A DNA stretch of 64,000 nucleotides, from assembly GCF_001434895.1 (NCBI RefSeq), contig NZ_AZEE01000029.1, positions 401,555 to 465,554 of the forward strand. Direction: 5' to 3'. Within the stretch, counting starts at the first letter, position 1. Every line of letters starts with the position of its first letter. Position numbers and translations under genes: made by a program. A model generated the notes under the pieces. It was not told where the DNA came from and did not search any database. It was given only the letters and a program-made list of their open reading frames with translations. This DNA comes from Secundilactobacillus odoratitofui DSM 19909 = JCM 15043 (GTDB lineage Bacteria > Bacillota > Bacilli > Lactobacillales > Lactobacillaceae). Below are positions 17,499-26,431 of this stretch, one piece after another.

Positions 17499-18881
17499 TC
17501 ATTTTACTTCAAGACCAGTTAATTGATTGTGAGGTGCCAGTACATGGGGCACGATGTGGATGAAAACCACGGCGGAAAATACTGCCGCCAAAACATCACA
17601 AAGCGGCTGTGCGGCAAAGGTCGTCGCTGGCGTAAAGAAAATCGGAAGCAAGATGACCCCGAGAATATATAGCCCTTTGCGTAGTAATGAACAGATCAAC
17701 GCAACCTTGGTTTGCTCCATGGCAATACTCATATCCGTCACCGTCCATTGTGCAGCCATGAATAATACCCCAGATGCGTAAAGTTTGATGTATGGCACTG
17801 CCCGTTTCATTAAATACGCGTCTGTAGTAAATAAATGAACAAATAACGGTGTCGCAAATAAAGTAACCATCAACATCACAAAACAAAACCCAAAACAAAC
17901 GCCGTAAACTGACCACAGGGCCTCCTTCACTCGATGATAGTAATGGGCACCTAAGTTAAAGCTCACGATGCCTTGGCATCCCATGGTAATGCCACTTAAA
18001 GGCGAGGTAATTAAGAGCATGTAACTTTGAATCAAGGTCGCACAAGTCACCAGCATATTCCCTTCAGTTGGCCCACCGGTTCGCTGCAGAACCGTATTTA
18101 ACAGGATCAATAAACCGCTATCTAAGGCATAAGTGAAAAAAGGTGCTAGTCCCAAATGAATCATTTGACGACACAAACCTGGATTTATTTTTTTCCAATG
18201 AAGACGAGCCACCAGTGGCATCCGGTGCAAACAAATAATAGCAAAGCATGCTGAAACTGTCTGTGACATCACCGTCGCAATGGCTGCTCCAGCAACCCCC
18301 AAGTGTAGGCTAAAGATCAAAATGGGATCCAAGATGATATTAAGCACCGTGCCAATCAATACCGTCCCAACACCCAAACCAGCATGGCCTTGCGCAATTA
18401 AAAAGCTGTTCATTCCGCCAGATAAAAGTGCAAACACCGTGCCACACAGATAAATGGTCAAAAACTCTGAGGCGTATGGATAAATCTCTGGACTAGCACC
18501 AAACCACCATAACAGTTGTTTTCGCAGTAATAAAAAAATCAGGGTCAAAACAAGACCAATTCGAATCAATAAACGTAAAGCGTTAGCAATCACGGTTTCT
18601 GCTTTTTGGACATGTCCTGCCCCTAAGGCCATTGCCATCACCGGCGTCCCACCTTGTCCAATCAAATAACAAAATGCATACAGTACTGCAATAATGGGAC
18701 CGCAAATACCGACACCCGCCAATGCATCGGTGCCAATACCTGGAATATGACCGATAAACATTCGGTCCACCACACTGTACAAAACGTTGATGAATTGTGC
18801 CAGCATCGTTGGAATTGCTAATTTTAATACCAGCGATACAATCTTGTCCTTGCCTAAATCATTCGCTCTCTTTTGCCGCAT
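17499..18881 (-). CDS. MATE family efflux transporter
   Basis: 460 aa with twelve hydrophobic segments in two related halves, starting with KIVSLVLKLAIPTMLAQFINVLYSVVDRMFIG, the MATE N-terminal signature, and repeating the pattern with GLAPFFTYALDSGLLILLNTVLQ in the second half. These are Na+ or H+ coupled exporters of cationic drugs or metabolites. It lies 43 bases after a WYL regulator on the same strand, which is likely its activator or repressor. Confidence 0.92.
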   Translation of the reverse strand: MRQKRANDLGKDKIVSLVLKLAIPTMLAQFINVLYSVVDRMFIGHIPGIGTDALAGVGICGPIIAVLYAFCYLIGQGGTPVMAMALGAGHVQKAETVIANALRLLIRIGLVLTLIFLLLRKQLLWWFGASPEIYPYASEFLTIYLCGTVFALLSGGMNSFLIAQGHAGLGVGTVLIGTVLNIILDPILIFSLHLGVAGAAIATVMSQTVSACFAIICLHRMPLVARLHWKKINPGLCRQMIHLGLAPFFTYALDSGLLILLNTVLQRTGGPTEGNMLVTCATLIQSYMLLITSPLSGITMGCQGIVSFNLGAHYYHRVKEALWSVYGVCFGFCFVMLMVTLFATPLFVHLFTTDAYLMKRAVPYIKLYASGVLFMAAQWTVTDMSIAMEQTKVALICSLLRKGLYILGVILLPIFFTPATTFAAQPLCDVLAAVFSAVVFIHIVPHVLAPHNQLTGLEVK

Positions 18882-18924
18882 TGTTAATCTCCTCTAACTG
18901 TCAAATTAAAGGAGTCTACATAAT

Positions 18925-19833
18925 TCAATCTTGGTATTTTTGACTCATTTTTTTCACTGTTGCCTTCAATAATTTGCGGATCTCGACTGGCTGCACCAAT
19001 TCAACGTGATCACCAAATGACAACAACCATTGAATCAAACTTTGACTATCGCTGTACTCGCCTGTAAGTCGCAACATGCCATTGGCATCAGGCAATAACT
19101 GTTCAGCACTAAACTCATCCAAAATACGCCATTTTACGCCAGAATCAAACACTGCTGTGAAGTGAATCGCATCTAGACCATGGTCAACTGGCTTCATATC
19201 AGGCATAGGAACCGCTCTGGGGACAAATTGAGTTGAGTTGACATGCAACGCTGACATCCGATTCACCTTATAGAGACGAAAATCATCATCTTGCAAACTC
19301 CATCCCCATACATACCAACTCGACCATCTAAAGACGACAAAATAAGGCTCCACCGTACGTATGCCTTCGTGTGACTTCGAGACATAAGCAAATGATAACA
19401 GTCTAGCTTGTTCAATAGCCTCTTGTATCGTCGTAAGTTTCGGGGTCAAATGGGCATGGTACCAAGATGAAAGATCAATCAACATGTAGTCTCGTCCCGT
19501 AACAACCTCGGTTGCGCCAGCCTGGAGCTTCTCCATCAGCACTTCGTAGTAGTGACTCCCACTGACACTATCGAGACTGCGCAAACCCGCAAGAATACTG
19601 TTCATATCCTTCGAAGTCAACAACGTCCGGTCCATTCGATAGCCATTGACAATGGCAATACCGCCACCAGTACCACGAGTCGTGTATAACGGCACGCCTG
19701 CTTGTGTCAGTGTATCGATATCGCGATTAATGGTACGTTTGGAGACTTCAAATTTCTCAGCCAATTCTGGCGCCGTTACACGATCTTTTTGCAGCAAAAT
19801 CGTTAAAATTCCAATCAATCGATCAATTTTCAT
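18925..19833 (-). CDS. HTH (DeoR-type) regulator with WYL domain
   Basis: 302 aa. The HTH at residues 1-50 reads LIGILTILLQKDRVTAPELAEKF then EVSKRTINRDIDTLTQAGVPL, followed by the GTGGGIAIVNGY wing. The WYL sensor is near 150-200 (FVVFRWSSWYVWGWSLQDDDFRLYKVNRM), and a C-terminal WCX-type segment ends in MSQKYQD. It is co-directional with the MATE gene and probably in the same transcript. Confidence 0.88.
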   Translation of the reverse strand: MKIDRLIGILTILLQKDRVTAPELAEKFEVSKRTINRDIDTLTQAGVPLYTTRGTGGGIAIVNGYRMDRTLLTSKDMNSILAGLRSLDSVSGSHYYEVLMEKLQAGATEVVTGRDYMLIDLSSWYHAHLTPKLTTIQEAIEQARLLSFAYVSKSHEGIRTVEPYFVVFRWSSWYVWGWSLQDDDFRLYKVNRMSALHVNSTQFVPRAVPMPDMKPVDHGLDAIHFTAVFDSGVKWRILDEFSAEQLLPDANGMLRLTGEYSDSQSLIQWLLSFGDHVELVQPVEIRKLLKATVKKMSQKYQD

Positions 19834-19998
19834 GTAAACTCCCTTATTGGCCTTAGATTAGCAAACGCAACACGACATCTGTATGTCATGTTCAGTAAAT
19901 AAACTGGATTAATCCAAACAAAATTAGGCCATCGAATTCGAGTGCCTCAGTTTTTTACCGCATTGTAGCTTTTTCACGTTATTCAAAAGTCTCATTCA

Positions 19999-20346
19999 TC
20001 ACTTCGACTGTGCAGCTTGCTCTTCACCCCAATAACAAATGTCGTCCATTACCGGAATGAGCGACTCTCCACGCTCAGACAATGAATATTCAACCTTAGG
20101 TGGTATCTGTGGATATTCTTTGCGTATAACGAGACCATCTGCTTCAAGCTCTCGTAAAGTGTTGGTGAGCGTTTTAAACGAGATTGGCGCCAATAAGCGT
20201 TTGAGCGCATTATACCGAATCGGCTCGTGCTTCAATTCCAACGCGTAAAGCAATTGCATCTTGTATTTACCACCAATCAGCCGCAAGGTATACGCAAACC
20301 CTGTATCCTCCAGACGATTTTCAGTAATATAATCAATATCAGCCAT
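19999..20346 (-). CDS. HxlR family winged-helix regulator
   Basis: 115 aa: GFAYTLRLIGGKYKMQLLYAL followed by LKRLLAPISFKTLTNTLRELEADGLVIRKEYPQIPPKVEYSLSERGESL is the complete HxlR motif series, including the RxxYPxxPPxVEYxLTxxG wing. HxlR proteins sense quinones, aldehydes or redox state. It is divergent from a flavodoxin-fold NAD(P)H oxidoreductase gene, its expected target. Confidence 0.92.
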   Translation of the reverse strand: MADIDYITENRLEDTGFAYTLRLIGGKYKMQLLYALELKHEPIRYNALKRLLAPISFKTLTNTLRELEADGLVIRKEYPQIPPKVEYSLSERGESLIPVMDDICYWGEEQAAQSK

Positions 20347-20400
20347 AACACTCTCCTTTGGGTTAGTACCGCACTTTAATTACCGTACTTGTTCTGCTGT

Positions 20401-20421
20401 TAAGCATACCATATGCTAAGT
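20401..20421. promoter_or_regulatory. Inverted repeat between the HxlR and oxidoreductase genes
   Basis: TTAAGCATACCATATGCTAAG (AGCATA/TATGCT around three bases) lies in the divergent gap, 27 bases before the oxidoreductase start, and is a candidate HxlR operator. Confidence 0.5.
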
Positions 20422-20447
20422 ATAGAAACTTAAAGGAGTAGTTGAAT

Positions 20448-21035
20448 ATGAAAACAATCGTTTACGTACACCCCTATTCAGGTAGCTTTAACCATGCGAT
20501 TTTAACGCGACTTACCACATCTTTTGAGGCCGAAAAACAGCCTTATCAAGTGATTGACCTCTATCAAGATGGTTTCGATCCCCGTTATTCAGCTGAGGAA
20601 CTGAGACTATTTAGTCGTGGGGAAACACCCTACCAACTGGTCAAAACCTATCAACAACTCATTTCAAATTCGGATGAGTTAATCTTCATCACTCCAATTT
20701 GGTGGCACAACATTCCGGCAGAACTCAAAGGTTTTTTCGATAAGGTAATGCTGAAGGGCTTCGCTTATACCGAAGATCCAGAATGGCGTGGACTGTTAAC
20801 CTACATCAACAAGGCAACTGTCATTACGACTGCAACACTCACCAAGGATTACCTTCGTCAGCAATCTGGTGACCCAATCCAAGGTAATTTAATCAATCGT
20901 ACCCTCGCCGATATTGGTATTGATTCGACCAAGACTAACTGGATTCACTTTGGTGAAGTTAATCTCACAACGGATGACGTTCGTAAACAGTTTTTGACTG
21001 ACTTGCCTGAACTTTACCGTAACGGGCAACAATAA
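20448..21035 (+). CDS. NAD(P)H-dependent oxidoreductase, flavodoxin-like fold (KefF/YwrO type)
   Basis: 195 aa from ATG 20448; AAGGAG gives correct spacing to it and not to the TTG at 20442. The flavin-binding pattern is clear: VYVHPYSGSFNHAIL at the N-terminus, and the central EDSDELIFITPIWWHNIPAELKGFFDKV-like segment (residues about 75-100) that contacts the isoalloxazine. It probably reduces quinones or electrophiles. The divergent HxlR regulator fits induction by such compounds. Confidence 0.88.
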   Translation: MKTIVYVHPYSGSFNHAILTRLTTSFEAEKQPYQVIDLYQDGFDPRYSAEELRLFSRGETPYQLVKTYQQLISNSDELIFITPIWWHNIPAELKGFFDKVMLKGFAYTEDPEWRGLLTYINKATVITTATLTKDYLRQQSGDPIQGNLINRTLADIGIDSTKTNWIHFGEVNLTTDDVRKQFLTDLPELYRNGQQ

Positions 21036-21329
21036 TCCAATCCTAATTGGCAATTATCATTTATTTTGGTGTAGTTTTTGATCGTACCGCCAGGCATGGA
21101 CGTGACCAAATTCAGACTAAAACGAAGAAATCTACCGACGCCAGCAATCACAAACGAATCAGCAGCTCTCAACTAAAATGCCCTTTGAGCATTTAACAAA
21201 ATAGTTTTAGGCATTGTACACCCCAAAAAAATTGCACTAAAATACTAGATGTACTCAAGTTGCACGAATATAAAAAAAGTAATTTATCTCCGCATTATTC
21301 ATCAACACGCTATACAAGGAGAATCAACC

Positions 21330-22337
21330 ATGAAATATACTAAACTTGGCAACACAGAGATTAACATTTCTAAGCTATGCGTCGGCGCTATGAGCTTCGG
21401 TCAGGCCGGCACGATGCACGATTGGACGCTTGACCCAACCCAAAGTGAGGCCGTCATTAAGCAAGCTTTAGACCTTGGCATCAATTTTTTCGATACTGCC
21501 AACGTCTATTCAGCTGGGACCAGTGAAGAATACCTTGGTGCCGCAATCAAACGATTAACCGCCCGAGATAAGGTCGTCTTGGCCTCTAAGGTCTACTTCA
21601 ACCTTGGTCGTCTTTCTAAAACTGCCATCAACCGCGAAATTGACGGCACTCTGAAGCGGCTTGGAACGGACTATCTCGATCTCTACATCATCCATCGGTT
21701 CGATTACGATACACCGATTGAAGAAACCATGTCCGCACTTAACGACCTCGTAAAGGCTGGTAAAGTCCGGGCACTTGGCGCCTCGGCGATGTATGGCTAC
21801 CAATTCTACAATATGCAGTTAGCAGCCCGTGATCACGGTTGGGCACCTTTTGTGGCAATGGAAAATCATTACAACCTGCTGTATCGCGAAGACGAACGTG
21901 AAATGATTCCCCTCTGTCGCCAAATGGGTGTTTCGTTAATGCCTTACAGTCCCCTAGCTGCTGGCCGCTTAGCTCGACCAAACTGGTCCACAGATACCAA
22001 GCGAAGTCGTACGGATCGAGTCGCTGCGGGCAAATACGACCACACCAAAACAGCCGATTTGCTGATTACGCAACGGGTTGCAGAACTTGCATCACAACAC
22101 CACGCAACGATGGCGCAAATCAGCATTGCGTGGGAATGGGCCAAAGGCGTTGCCGCGCCGATTATCGGGGCGACGAAATCAAAGTACCTTACCGATGCAG
22201 CCGGTGCATTTGACGTGACGCTCTCCCCTGAAGAGATTGCGTACCTTGAAGACGCTTATCTGCCACATAAGGTCATCGGGGCAATCGACCACAATCCTGA
22301 TGATGGCGTTGTGTTGCTGGATGCGGATCGTAAATAA
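21330..22337 (+). CDS. Aldo/keto reductase
   Basis: 335 aa from ATG 21330 (AAGGAG eight bases upstream; the ATG at 21249 has no ribosome binding site). The TIM-barrel AKR markers are in order: FDTANVYSAGTSEEYLG with the catalytic Asp/Tyr near residue 55, the Lys in VVLASKVYF, DLYIIHRFDYDTPIEET with the catalytic His, PYSPLAAGRLAR, and the C-terminal cofactor loop PIIGATKSKYL. It oxidises or reduces carbonyl compounds with NADPH. Free-standing, with a terminator after it. Confidence 0.93.
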   Translation: MKYTKLGNTEINISKLCVGAMSFGQAGTMHDWTLDPTQSEAVIKQALDLGINFFDTANVYSAGTSEEYLGAAIKRLTARDKVVLASKVYFNLGRLSKTAINREIDGTLKRLGTDYLDLYIIHRFDYDTPIEETMSALNDLVKAGKVRALGASAMYGYQFYNMQLAARDHGWAPFVAMENHYNLLYREDEREMIPLCRQMGVSLMPYSPLAAGRLARPNWSTDTKRSRTDRVAAGKYDHTKTADLLITQRVAELASQHHATMAQISIAWEWAKGVAAPIIGATKSKYLTDAAGAFDVTLSPEEIAYLEDAYLPHKVIGAIDHNPDDGVVLLDADRK

Positions 22338-22342
22338 ATTCA

Positions 22343-22396
22343 AAAACCAGATTGCCGTTGAGCGGATAGCTGCTCACTGGTGATCTGGTTTTTTAA
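22343..22396 (+). terminator. Terminator after the aldo/keto reductase gene
   Basis: AAAAACCAGAT and ATCTGGTTTTTT pair at the ends of a hairpin with an inner TGAGCGG/TGCTCA stem, followed by a T run. Confidence 0.8.
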
Positions 22397-22449
22397 TTAA
22401 TTACATTATTTTTACTGCGGACCCGGATAACACCACTGAAATCGGCCAA

Positions 22450-23403
22450 TCAGGCCATTAAGTCATCAACCAATTGCTTGACGCTTGGTACTGTGTTCAG
22501 CATATCAACACCATTATTCACACTGATAATTCCTCGCTCAAAATCCCCCAGCAACATGCCCGGTCTCAATCCGCCATTAATGCTGATTTCACGATCAAGC
22601 ATGGGATCTTGATTGTCGCAATATCGACGTGCATACTTCACCGCTGCCGGTGTTTTCACCGAACGTTGAGTTGGCGACACTCTCAAGATATCGCCAAATT
22701 GGGCATCAAGAACAGCTTGCTTGGCAATGTCAGCCATTGGCGATTCTTCAGTCAGCAAAAAACGACTACCGATATATACGCCCTGTGCGCCAAGTGCATA
22801 CGCCGCGCGAACGCCACGTACATCATTGATGCCACCAGCCGCAAACACTGGAATTGAAACTGCATCGACCATGGCGGGCACCACTGTAAATGTCCCAAAG
22901 TCTTGCCGTGGCATTACCCCACCTTCATCACTACCAGTTGCAACCAAAATATCTGCACCGAAGCGTTCGCCCATTTGCATTTGTGCCACGGTTGGTGTTA
23001 AAGGACGAAAAATCAAGGTTCCATTGTGCGCCTTGATATCTTGAAAAAGCTCCTCATGTGCGCTTCCAACTACTGCAAAGTGCAAAACCTTCTCTTCATA
23101 AGCCATCTTCAACAGAGCAGCCGTAAATACACTCTCTGCAACGTTCTGACCTGACTTCGGCGTCAAAATATTTAACCCAATCGGCTTATCAGTTAACTGT
23201 CTTGCCTTGCGCAATTCCTGGCGCATCCGCTCTGCAGTATCGATTGGATCATCTGTCACCTCAATTTGTCCTGCATTCGGCCCAAGCACGCCGAGACCCC
23301 CGGCATTGCTCACCGCGGCTACTAGTCGTGCATCTGTTACCCAAGACATCGGTGCTTGAATCAATGGATACTTAGTCCCTAGTATTTCTGTTACACTTCG
23401 CAT
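22450..23403 (-). CDS. FMN-dependent nitronate monooxygenase / FabK-like oxidoreductase
   Basis: 317 aa TIM-barrel: YPLIQAPMSWVTDARLVAAVSNAGGLGVLG at the N-terminus, DILVATGSDEGGVMPRQDF (the GxExGGH-like region), VFAAGGINDVRGVRAAYALGAQGVYIGSRF for FMN-phosphate binding. Such enzymes oxidise nitronates or reduce enoyl-ACP; which applies is not decided here. Its ATG overlaps the TAA of the arginase-like gene (TAATG), so the two are translationally coupled. Confidence 0.88.
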   Translation of the reverse strand: MRSVTEILGTKYPLIQAPMSWVTDARLVAAVSNAGGLGVLGPNAGQIEVTDDPIDTAERMRQELRKARQLTDKPIGLNILTPKSGQNVAESVFTAALLKMAYEEKVLHFAVVGSAHEELFQDIKAHNGTLIFRPLTPTVAQMQMGERFGADILVATGSDEGGVMPRQDFGTFTVVPAMVDAVSIPVFAAGGINDVRGVRAAYALGAQGVYIGSRFLLTEESPMADIAKQAVLDAQFGDILRVSPTQRSVKTPAAVKYARRYCDNQDPMLDREISINGGLRPGMLLGDFERGIISVNNGVDMLNTVPSVKQLVDDLMA

Positions 23404-24263
23404 TATGAATGAAGTCCTCCATTAAAAATTGGTAACTGGCTTAGTCCTTGATGCAAATTCAGTGCATCCCAGGGCATATGTTCTGAAATACTCAATCCAA
23501 CTAAATCGGTTTGACTTCCTATGGTCGTCAGTAATGAAATTACCTGGTCAAGGGCCATGCTACCGACTGCTGCACCAAACTGATTTCGATCAAGATGAGG
23601 GCGTGCAGGTAATATCGAACGAAAGTCATCTGGATCCAGTACATCTAAATCAAAGTGGACCGCAACATGTTGAATGTTATTTGAAATGAGCCAATCCTGA
23701 ATCGGCTGGCCGTTAATGAATTGTTCAGGCATGGCATAGGCCATGCCTAAATGCTTCACCAGTTGATCCATCGGCCGCAACTCTGCTGTCTGCAAACCAG
23801 CAAAAAACACTTGCTGTGATTGCAGTGGGTTTTGGATTTGTTGCGCAAAAATTGAATCACTCACTTGCAATAAATCCGCAACCACCATTTCATGCAGATG
23901 GTGCGTATCATTGATCGTTGAAATATCAGGATGGGCATCCAACCAAATAACGCCAAAGTCATCCGGATACAGCCCATTCAAATAATCAAATGGAACTTCA
24001 GAAACCGCACAATCCCCACCAAGTGTGATGATACGCTGCGGTTGAATTTTTGATAACGTGTCTCGAACAATGCTTTGCTGTTCTGTCAGTTGCACACCGC
24101 CATCAATACCACCAGCACTATCAGCATCCGCGGTAACGGGAACGTCCACCCATTGAGCGCCAGATACTTCGGGTACAATTGCACTCAGTACCTGATTGCC
24201 CATTTTATAATCAGGATTCATGCCACCTTGCCACTCCGGCCAGTTGATTATCGTCGTTGTCAT
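23403..24263 (-). CDS. Arginase/agmatinase family metallohydrolase
   Basis: 286 aa with the three manganese-binding signatures: LGGDCAVSE, VIWLDAHPDISTIND, and AVHFDLDVLDPDDF. Several substrate-loop residues differ from classical arginase, so ureohydrolase activity on arginine is not assured; formimidoylglutamase-like or other guanidino hydrolysis is possible. It is coupled to the nitronate monooxygenase-like gene, and a palindrome lies about 20 bases before its ATG. Confidence 0.85.
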   Translation of the reverse strand: MTTTIINWPEWQGGMNPDYKMGNQVLSAIVPEVSGAQWVDVPVTADADSAGGIDGGVQLTEQQSIVRDTLSKIQPQRIITLGGDCAVSEVPFDYLNGLYPDDFGVIWLDAHPDISTINDTHHLHEMVVADLLQVSDSIFAQQIQNPLQSQQVFFAGLQTAELRPMDQLVKHLGMAYAMPEQFINGQPIQDWLISNNIQHVAVHFDLDVLDPDDFRSILPARPHLDRNQFGAAVGSMALDQVISLLTTIGSQTDLVGLSISEHMPWDALNLHQGLSQLPIFNGGLHS

Positions 24264-24283
24264 CTCGTCACATCTCCATATCT

Positions 24284-24307
24284 ATAAATCGCAAACTATC
24301 GATTTAT
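24284..24307. promoter_or_regulatory. Probable ArsR operator before the arginase-like operon
   Basis: ATAAATCG and CGATTTAT are perfect inverted arms around eight bases. A related TCGA-rich palindrome precedes the ArsR gene itself. Confidence 0.55.
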
Positions 24308-24310
24308 TAC

Positions 24311-24341
24311 ACCAAAAATATCGGCACCTTTAAAGTGCCGT
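24311..24341 (-). terminator. Terminator overlapping the end of the ArsR gene
   Basis: On the minus strand CGGCAC and GTGCCG pair around TTTAAAG, followed by ATATTTTT. The TAA of the ArsR gene lies in the loop. It uncouples the regulator from the arginase-like operon. Confidence 0.75.
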
Positions 24342-24650
24342 AGCAACTAACCGAGCTAATGCCTGCAAATTAGTCTCATTTCGTCGATAATAGGTCCATT
24401 TTCCGTGTCGCTCAGAGTCCAATAAACCACAATCTTGCAAATCGCTCAGATATTTAGATACCGTCGATTGAGCTAAACCTGCTTTCTTGACGATATCTTG
24501 AACACAGATTCCTCCCTTTTCAGTCATCATGTACCGCACCGTTTCACACGATACGCTAGTAATCTCCTTTTCTGGGTCCTTAAGCCACTGCAAAATATCT
24601 AGTCGGGTCTGATTTGCCAATGCTTTAAAAAGTTTTTCATTCAATTCCAT
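24330..24650 (-). CDS. ArsR family winged-helix repressor
   Basis: 106 aa: LFKALANQTRLDILQWL, the recognition region IVKKAGLAQSTVSKYLSDLQDCGLLDSERHGKWTYYRRN, then a short C-terminal helix. There is no CxC metal site of the classical ArsR type, although two Cys (SVSCETV, GICVQDI) are present in the middle. It is divergent from a SnoaL-like gene, and probably controls that gene and the arginase-like operon through related palindromes. Confidence 0.9.
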   Translation of the reverse strand: MELNEKLFKALANQTRLDILQWLKDPEKEITSVSCETVRYMMTEKGGICVQDIVKKAGLAQSTVSKYLSDLQDCGLLDSERHGKWTYYRRNETNLQALARLVATAL

Positions 24651-24685
24651 GTTTCAAGTCTAACAGAATTTCAGCAAAAGTAAAT

Positions 24686-24737
24686 ATCGACTTTTTTCGA
24701 TTTGTCGATTGACAATATTAAAACCAACTGTTAATCT
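24686..24737 (+). promoter_or_regulatory. Promoter and ArsR operator of the SnoaL-like gene
   Basis: TTGACA at 24709-24714 and TAATCT at 24732-24737 are spaced 17 bases. The -35 box overlaps the palindrome ATCGAC ... GTCGAT (24686-24709), so bound repressor would mask the promoter. Confidence 0.65.
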
Positions 24738-24823
24738 AATGTCAGTGATTCACTAAGAACGCATTAGACGGCCACTAACACGCGTTTAACATTCACTAAC
24801 TTAAATACGTGGAGGTCATTTTA

Positions 24824-25282
24824 ATGACAAATACTCAATTACACAAGGATATCGTCACCAAATTAATTGTTGAAGCACTACCAACTAATGATGTTACGTA
24901 CGTTGAATCTGTTGTGACTCCTGACACAATCACTCGCCGTGCCGGTTTCGCAAGCCTCTTGCAGGCAACCGACAATATCGAACCCTTGCCAAGCAACTTT
25001 ATGGACTGGGTGCACCATGGCTGGGACAGTCTGCATGCTGCCCTCAGTGAACAGAAAGTCACGATGCGCGAAGTTGTGGCAGATGGCAACCAAGTGATTG
25101 CACATTACACCTATACTGCTAAACACGCGGGAACTTTTGCTTCGGCACCTGCGACTGGTAAAACAATTCATTGGGATGAAATCGGTATTTTTAAATTTAA
25201 CGAGAATGATAAACTCGTTGATATGTGGTACATGATCGACGAATTACGTGTTGCAGAAGAACTTGGACATCAACTGAACTAA
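24824..25282 (+). CDS. SnoaL-like / NTF2-fold protein (ester cyclase type)
   Basis: 152 aa from ATG 24824, with GGAGG eight bases before. The fold markers are DWVHHGWDSLHAALSEQ, the VVADGNQVIAHYTYTAKHAG strand pair and GKTIHWDEIGIFKFNENDKLVDMWYMID, typical of the SnoaL-like polyketide cyclase/ester cyclase group. Most members have no known reaction. It is expressed divergently from the ArsR gene. Confidence 0.85.
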   Translation: MTNTQLHKDIVTKLIVEALPTNDVTYVESVVTPDTITRRAGFASLLQATDNIEPLPSNFMDWVHHGWDSLHAALSEQKVTMREVVADGNQVIAHYTYTAKHAGTFASAPATGKTIHWDEIGIFKFNENDKLVDMWYMIDELRVAEELGHQLN

Positions 25283-25286
25283 GTAA

Positions 25287-25336
25287 AACCAAACCAAGCT
25301 GGCATCCTTTTGATGATGCCAGCTTGGTTTGGTTAT
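25287..25336 (+). terminator. Terminator after the SnoaL-like gene
   Basis: AAACCAAACCAAGCTGGCAT and ATGCCAGCTTGGTTTGGTT form a long perfect hairpin. Confidence 0.9.
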
Positions 25337-25406
25337 TACGTTACGATACTGAGACTATGAAATGCGGTACTTCAAATATTATTCTATTTAGCGAACAACC
25401 TAATCA

Positions 25407-26240
25407 TCAAAATGTTGCCAAAATCAAACTAGCAATCTCACTTGCATGAGTTTCTAATGCGAAGTGACCCGTATCTAGCAGTTCAACCCGCGCGTTAGGT
25501 AGATCGTCTTTAAATGCCCGTGCACCTGCTGGAACGAAAGAGACATCATTCTTTCCCCAAACCGCCAACAATTTAGGTTGGTAACGACGCAGATATTCTT
25601 GAAATTTCGGATACAAGTCAACGTTGGTTCGGTAATCATAAATCAGATCCGATTGTCGTTTAGCGTAGCCTGGCGTGTTTGTGTAGGCGATATCTAATGT
25701 GTATCCATCTGGTGAGACAGTCCCCGGCTTAGTACCAGTGAGGTACTGCCCTCGGATAGTGGCTGGAGCAAAGGCACTTTCATACTCGTGACGCAACTCT
25801 GGCGTTGGATGCGCCCAATACTTTGCTCGTTCTGCCCACTTGGGACCCAATCCCTTTGAATAAACGTTACCGTTTTGGCTGATGATACCCAAAATCGTAT
25901 CAGGCTTTGTCATTGCCAAGCGAAAGCCAACTGGAGCACCATAATCAAACACATACATGTAAAAACTCGGAATCTTCAATTTTGCTAGTAATTTTGCAGT
26001 AATCGAAGTGAGATGATCAAACGTGTATTCAAAGTCTGTAGGTGCAGCTGATTGACCAAAACCCACGAAATCAGGCGCAATGATGTGATATTTTGCTTCT
26101 AAGTGCGGAATGAGATCTCGAAACATATGACTTGAGCTAGGAAATCCATGTAACAAAAGCATAACTGGGAGATTAACATCTCCAGCTTCTCGATAGAAAA
26201 TGTGTAAGTCTTCAATTTCAACAGTATGATATGAAATCAT
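25407..26240 (-). CDS. Alpha/beta hydrolase, epoxide hydrolase/haloalkane dehalogenase-like
   Basis: 277 aa. LLLHGFPSSSHMFRDLIPHL carries the HGxP oxyanion motif, APDFVGFGQSAAP follows, and the nucleophile elbow reads VFDYGAPVG, with Asp in the position used by epoxide hydrolases and dehalogenases rather than Ser. LLAVWGKNDVSFVPAGA supplies the acid residue and DTGHFALETH the His. The substrate is unknown. An MBL-fold enzyme and a MarR gene follow on the same strand upstream. Confidence 0.88.
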   Translation of the reverse strand: MISYHTVEIEDLHIFYREAGDVNLPVMLLLHGFPSSSHMFRDLIPHLEAKYHIIAPDFVGFGQSAAPTDFEYTFDHLTSITAKLLAKLKIPSFYMYVFDYGAPVGFRLAMTKPDTILGIISQNGNVYSKGLGPKWAERAKYWAHPTPELRHEYESAFAPATIRGQYLTGTKPGTVSPDGYTLDIAYTNTPGYAKRQSDLIYDYRTNVDLYPKFQEYLRRYQPKLLAVWGKNDVSFVPAGARAFKDDLPNARVELLDTGHFALETHASEIASLILATF

Positions 26241-26431
26241 TGTTATACCAGCTTTCCTGTATTTTCGACTAGGGCTCGGTCACTACATGCTCTTATTTCT
26301 GAAGAGTATACCAGTTGCTTTACGCCACTGTAAAAAATGCTTGGTTGTTACGACTTAAACGGTCGGCTTGTCAGCGTCAATCTGCATGGTACTTACCTGC
26401 AATTGTCTTCACTAGCCGATGAGTCAATCAC

